Below are positions 6,031-6,829 of a DNA stretch of 6,829 bases, in pieces. The position numbers were made by a program, and so were the translations under genes. The stretch is from Acidobacteriota bacterium (lineage in GTDB: Bacteria > Acidobacteriota > UBA4820 > DSQY01). The notes below the pieces were generated by a model. The model did no database searches. It was given only the letters and a program-made list of their open reading frames with translations, and was not told where the DNA came from. The stretch spans positions 1 through 6,829 of the forward strand of contig JAKAJA010000102.1 of NCBI GenBank assembly GCA_021814085.1, in the 5' to 3' direction. The stretch's first letter is position 1. Each line of letters opens with the position of its first letter.

Positions 6031-6732
6031 ATGCGAGATACGGAACGGCTCGGGGCCGTGGAGGCCATCCTCTTCGTGTCCTCCGGCCCCGTCACGGCCC
6101 AACAGGTGGCCGATGCCCTCGAGGGTGAGCTCACACCAGCCGAGGCCTCGACCCTGCTCGAAGGGCTCCAGACCAGATATGAGGGCGATTCCACGGGACT
6201 CCGCGTGGAGCGCGTGGCCGAGGGCTTCCGGCTGGTCACGCGGGCCTCCCACGCCCCCTTCGTCAGGAACTTTCTCAAGGCGCAGAACCTGCGCAAGCTC
6301 ACCCCCGCCTCCGTGGAGACCCTCGCCATCGTGGCCTACAAACAGCCCATCACCACGGCGGAAGTGAGCGCCATCCGCGGCACAGAATCGGGGACGGTCC
6401 TCAAGGGCCTCCTGGACAAGAAGCTCATCCGGATCTCGGGCCGAAAGAACGTGGTGGGCAAGCCCCTCCTCTACGGCACCACCAAAGAGTTCCTCGTCCA
6501 CTTCGGCCTGAACTCCCTGGAGGACCTGCCTTCCTTCCGAGAGATCGAAGAGGTCTTCCGGGAGGGCGTGCGGCAGGAGAGCCTCTTCAAGGACACGGAG
6601 ACCGCGCGGCAAGATTCTCCAGATGAACACCCGGCCGACGGAGAGACCGCTGGCGAGGCGCCCGAGGTGGAGACCCCGACGGGACAGGAGCCTTCCCCCC
6701 CGGGGGAAGAGGAGGAGAACCATGTCCAGTGA
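6031..6732 (+). CDS. scpB: Segregation and condensation protein B
   Basis: ScpB dimers, with the kleisin ScpA, bind the SMC ATPase to form the bacterial condensin that compacts and separates chromosomes. The 233-residue product has two winged-helix domains. The first is at about 7-80 (EAILFVSSGPVTAQQVADAL). The second is at about 90-165 with the family signature SVETLAIVAYKQPIT (94-108), then AIRG, GKPLLYGTTKEFLVHFGL (143-160) and LEDLP. A tail from about 185 is acidic, rich in Glu and Pro, and probably disordered; such tails vary between species. The ATG at 6031 is chosen because GGAGGGAGGA (6017-6026) sits just upstream and the protein then begins as the family does. In-frame TTG 5968, ATG 5977 and ATG 6007 would add unconserved residues through the proposed promoter. 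scpA, its usual upstream neighbour, is not here; the gene on that side is divergent. The stop overlaps the next gene by 11 bases, suggesting a joint transcript. Confidence 0.96.
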   Translation: MRDTERLGAVEAILFVSSGPVTAQQVADALEGELTPAEASTLLEGLQTRYEGDSTGLRVERVAEGFRLVTRASHAPFVRNFLKAQNLRKLTPASVETLAIVAYKQPITTAEVSAIRGTESGTVLKGLLDKKLIRISGRKNVVGKPLLYGTTKEFLVHFGLNSLEDLPSFREIEEVFREGVRQESLFKDTETARQDSPDEHPADGETAGEAPEVETPTGQEPSPPGEEEENHVQ

Positions 6733-6829
6733 TGCCGTCGGTTCCATTCGGATCAACCATTTCCTCGCCCGCTCCGGCATCGCATCGCGCCGGGGGGCCG
6801 AAGCGCTGGTCCTGGAAGGCCGGGTAACC
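6722..6829 (+). CDS. rluB: Pseudouridine synthase of the RsuA/RluB family, N-terminal part
   Basis: Only the first 36 codons are inside the window and the frame is open to the right edge. After a short leader the protein reads IRINHFLARSGIASRRGAEA and then LVLEGRVT. This is the S4 RNA-binding domain at the start of RsuA/RluB/RluE/RluF enzymes, which convert a specific uridine in ribosomal RNA to pseudouridine. The catalytic domain, with its conserved Asp, lies outside, so the exact subfamily cannot be read. RluB is preferred because scpB followed by rluB is a common gene order across bacteria. The ATG at 6722 has GGAGG at 6711-6715 with six bases between. It lies inside the end of scpB, overlapping by 11 bases, which suggests translational coupling. 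Confidence 0.8.
   Translation, partial: MSSDAVGSIRINHFLARSGIASRRGAEALVLEGRVT

Noticed and set aside
5860..6780. Open frame of 306 codons on the minus strand opposite scpB
   Set aside because: Antisense to scpB, crosses the divergent promoter region and the start of the HD-GYP gene, and shows no family motif.
1..6829. Mobile elements, CRISPR, tRNA, rRNA, riboswitches, prophage or toxin-antitoxin genes
   Set aside because: Both strands were read for them. No long terminal repeats, regularly spaced repeats, tRNA arms, conserved aptamer elements or matching small genes were seen, and base composition is even apart from the AT-rich promoter patch near 905-955.

Overview
The window is ordinary, gene-dense, GC-rich bacterial chromosome (roughly two-thirds G+C by eye, with third codon positions mostly G or C). 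Most lines of evidence suggest a free-living diderm bacterium: cyclic di-GMP signalling proteins (HD-GYP and PilZ), Shine-Dalgarno sequences rich in GGAGG, and housekeeping genes carB, scpB and an rsuA/rluB-type pseudouridine synthase. Acidobacteriota or one of the former Deltaproteobacteria would fit, but that placement is an impression and not shown by the sequence. No transposase, integrase, CRISPR array, tRNA or rRNA was seen.

Layout. Positions 1-195 hold no gene I can defend and contain three inverted repeats, including a perfect 18-base palindrome. Three genes then lie on the minus strand, read from right to left. The first (4314-5915) encodes a cytosolic protein with a helical TPR-like front half and an HD-GYP phosphodiesterase domain at its end. 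The second is carB (994-4209), the full-length carbamoyl phosphate synthase large subunit. The third (196-861) encodes a receiver-like domain fused to a PilZ domain. Each is preceded by a gap of roughly 100 bases or more with a recognisable or plausible promoter, so they look like adjacent single transcription units more than one tight operon. On the plus strand, scpB (6031-6732) starts divergently from the HD-GYP gene across a 115-base spacer. It overlaps by 11 bases the start of a pseudouridine synthase gene of the RsuA/RluB type, which runs off the right edge.

How the genes relate. scpB followed by rluB is a widespread conserved pair; scpA, usually just before scpB, is absent here. carB stands without carA. 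The two signalling genes flanking carB are complementary: the HD-GYP protein is predicted to hydrolyse cyclic di-GMP and the PilZ protein to bind it. That they work together is an inference from proximity only. I see no clearly new biological system. The best leads are the receiver-like/PilZ fusion lacking the receiver acidic pair, the TPR/HD-GYP sensor, and the inverted repeats in the two intergenic regions.
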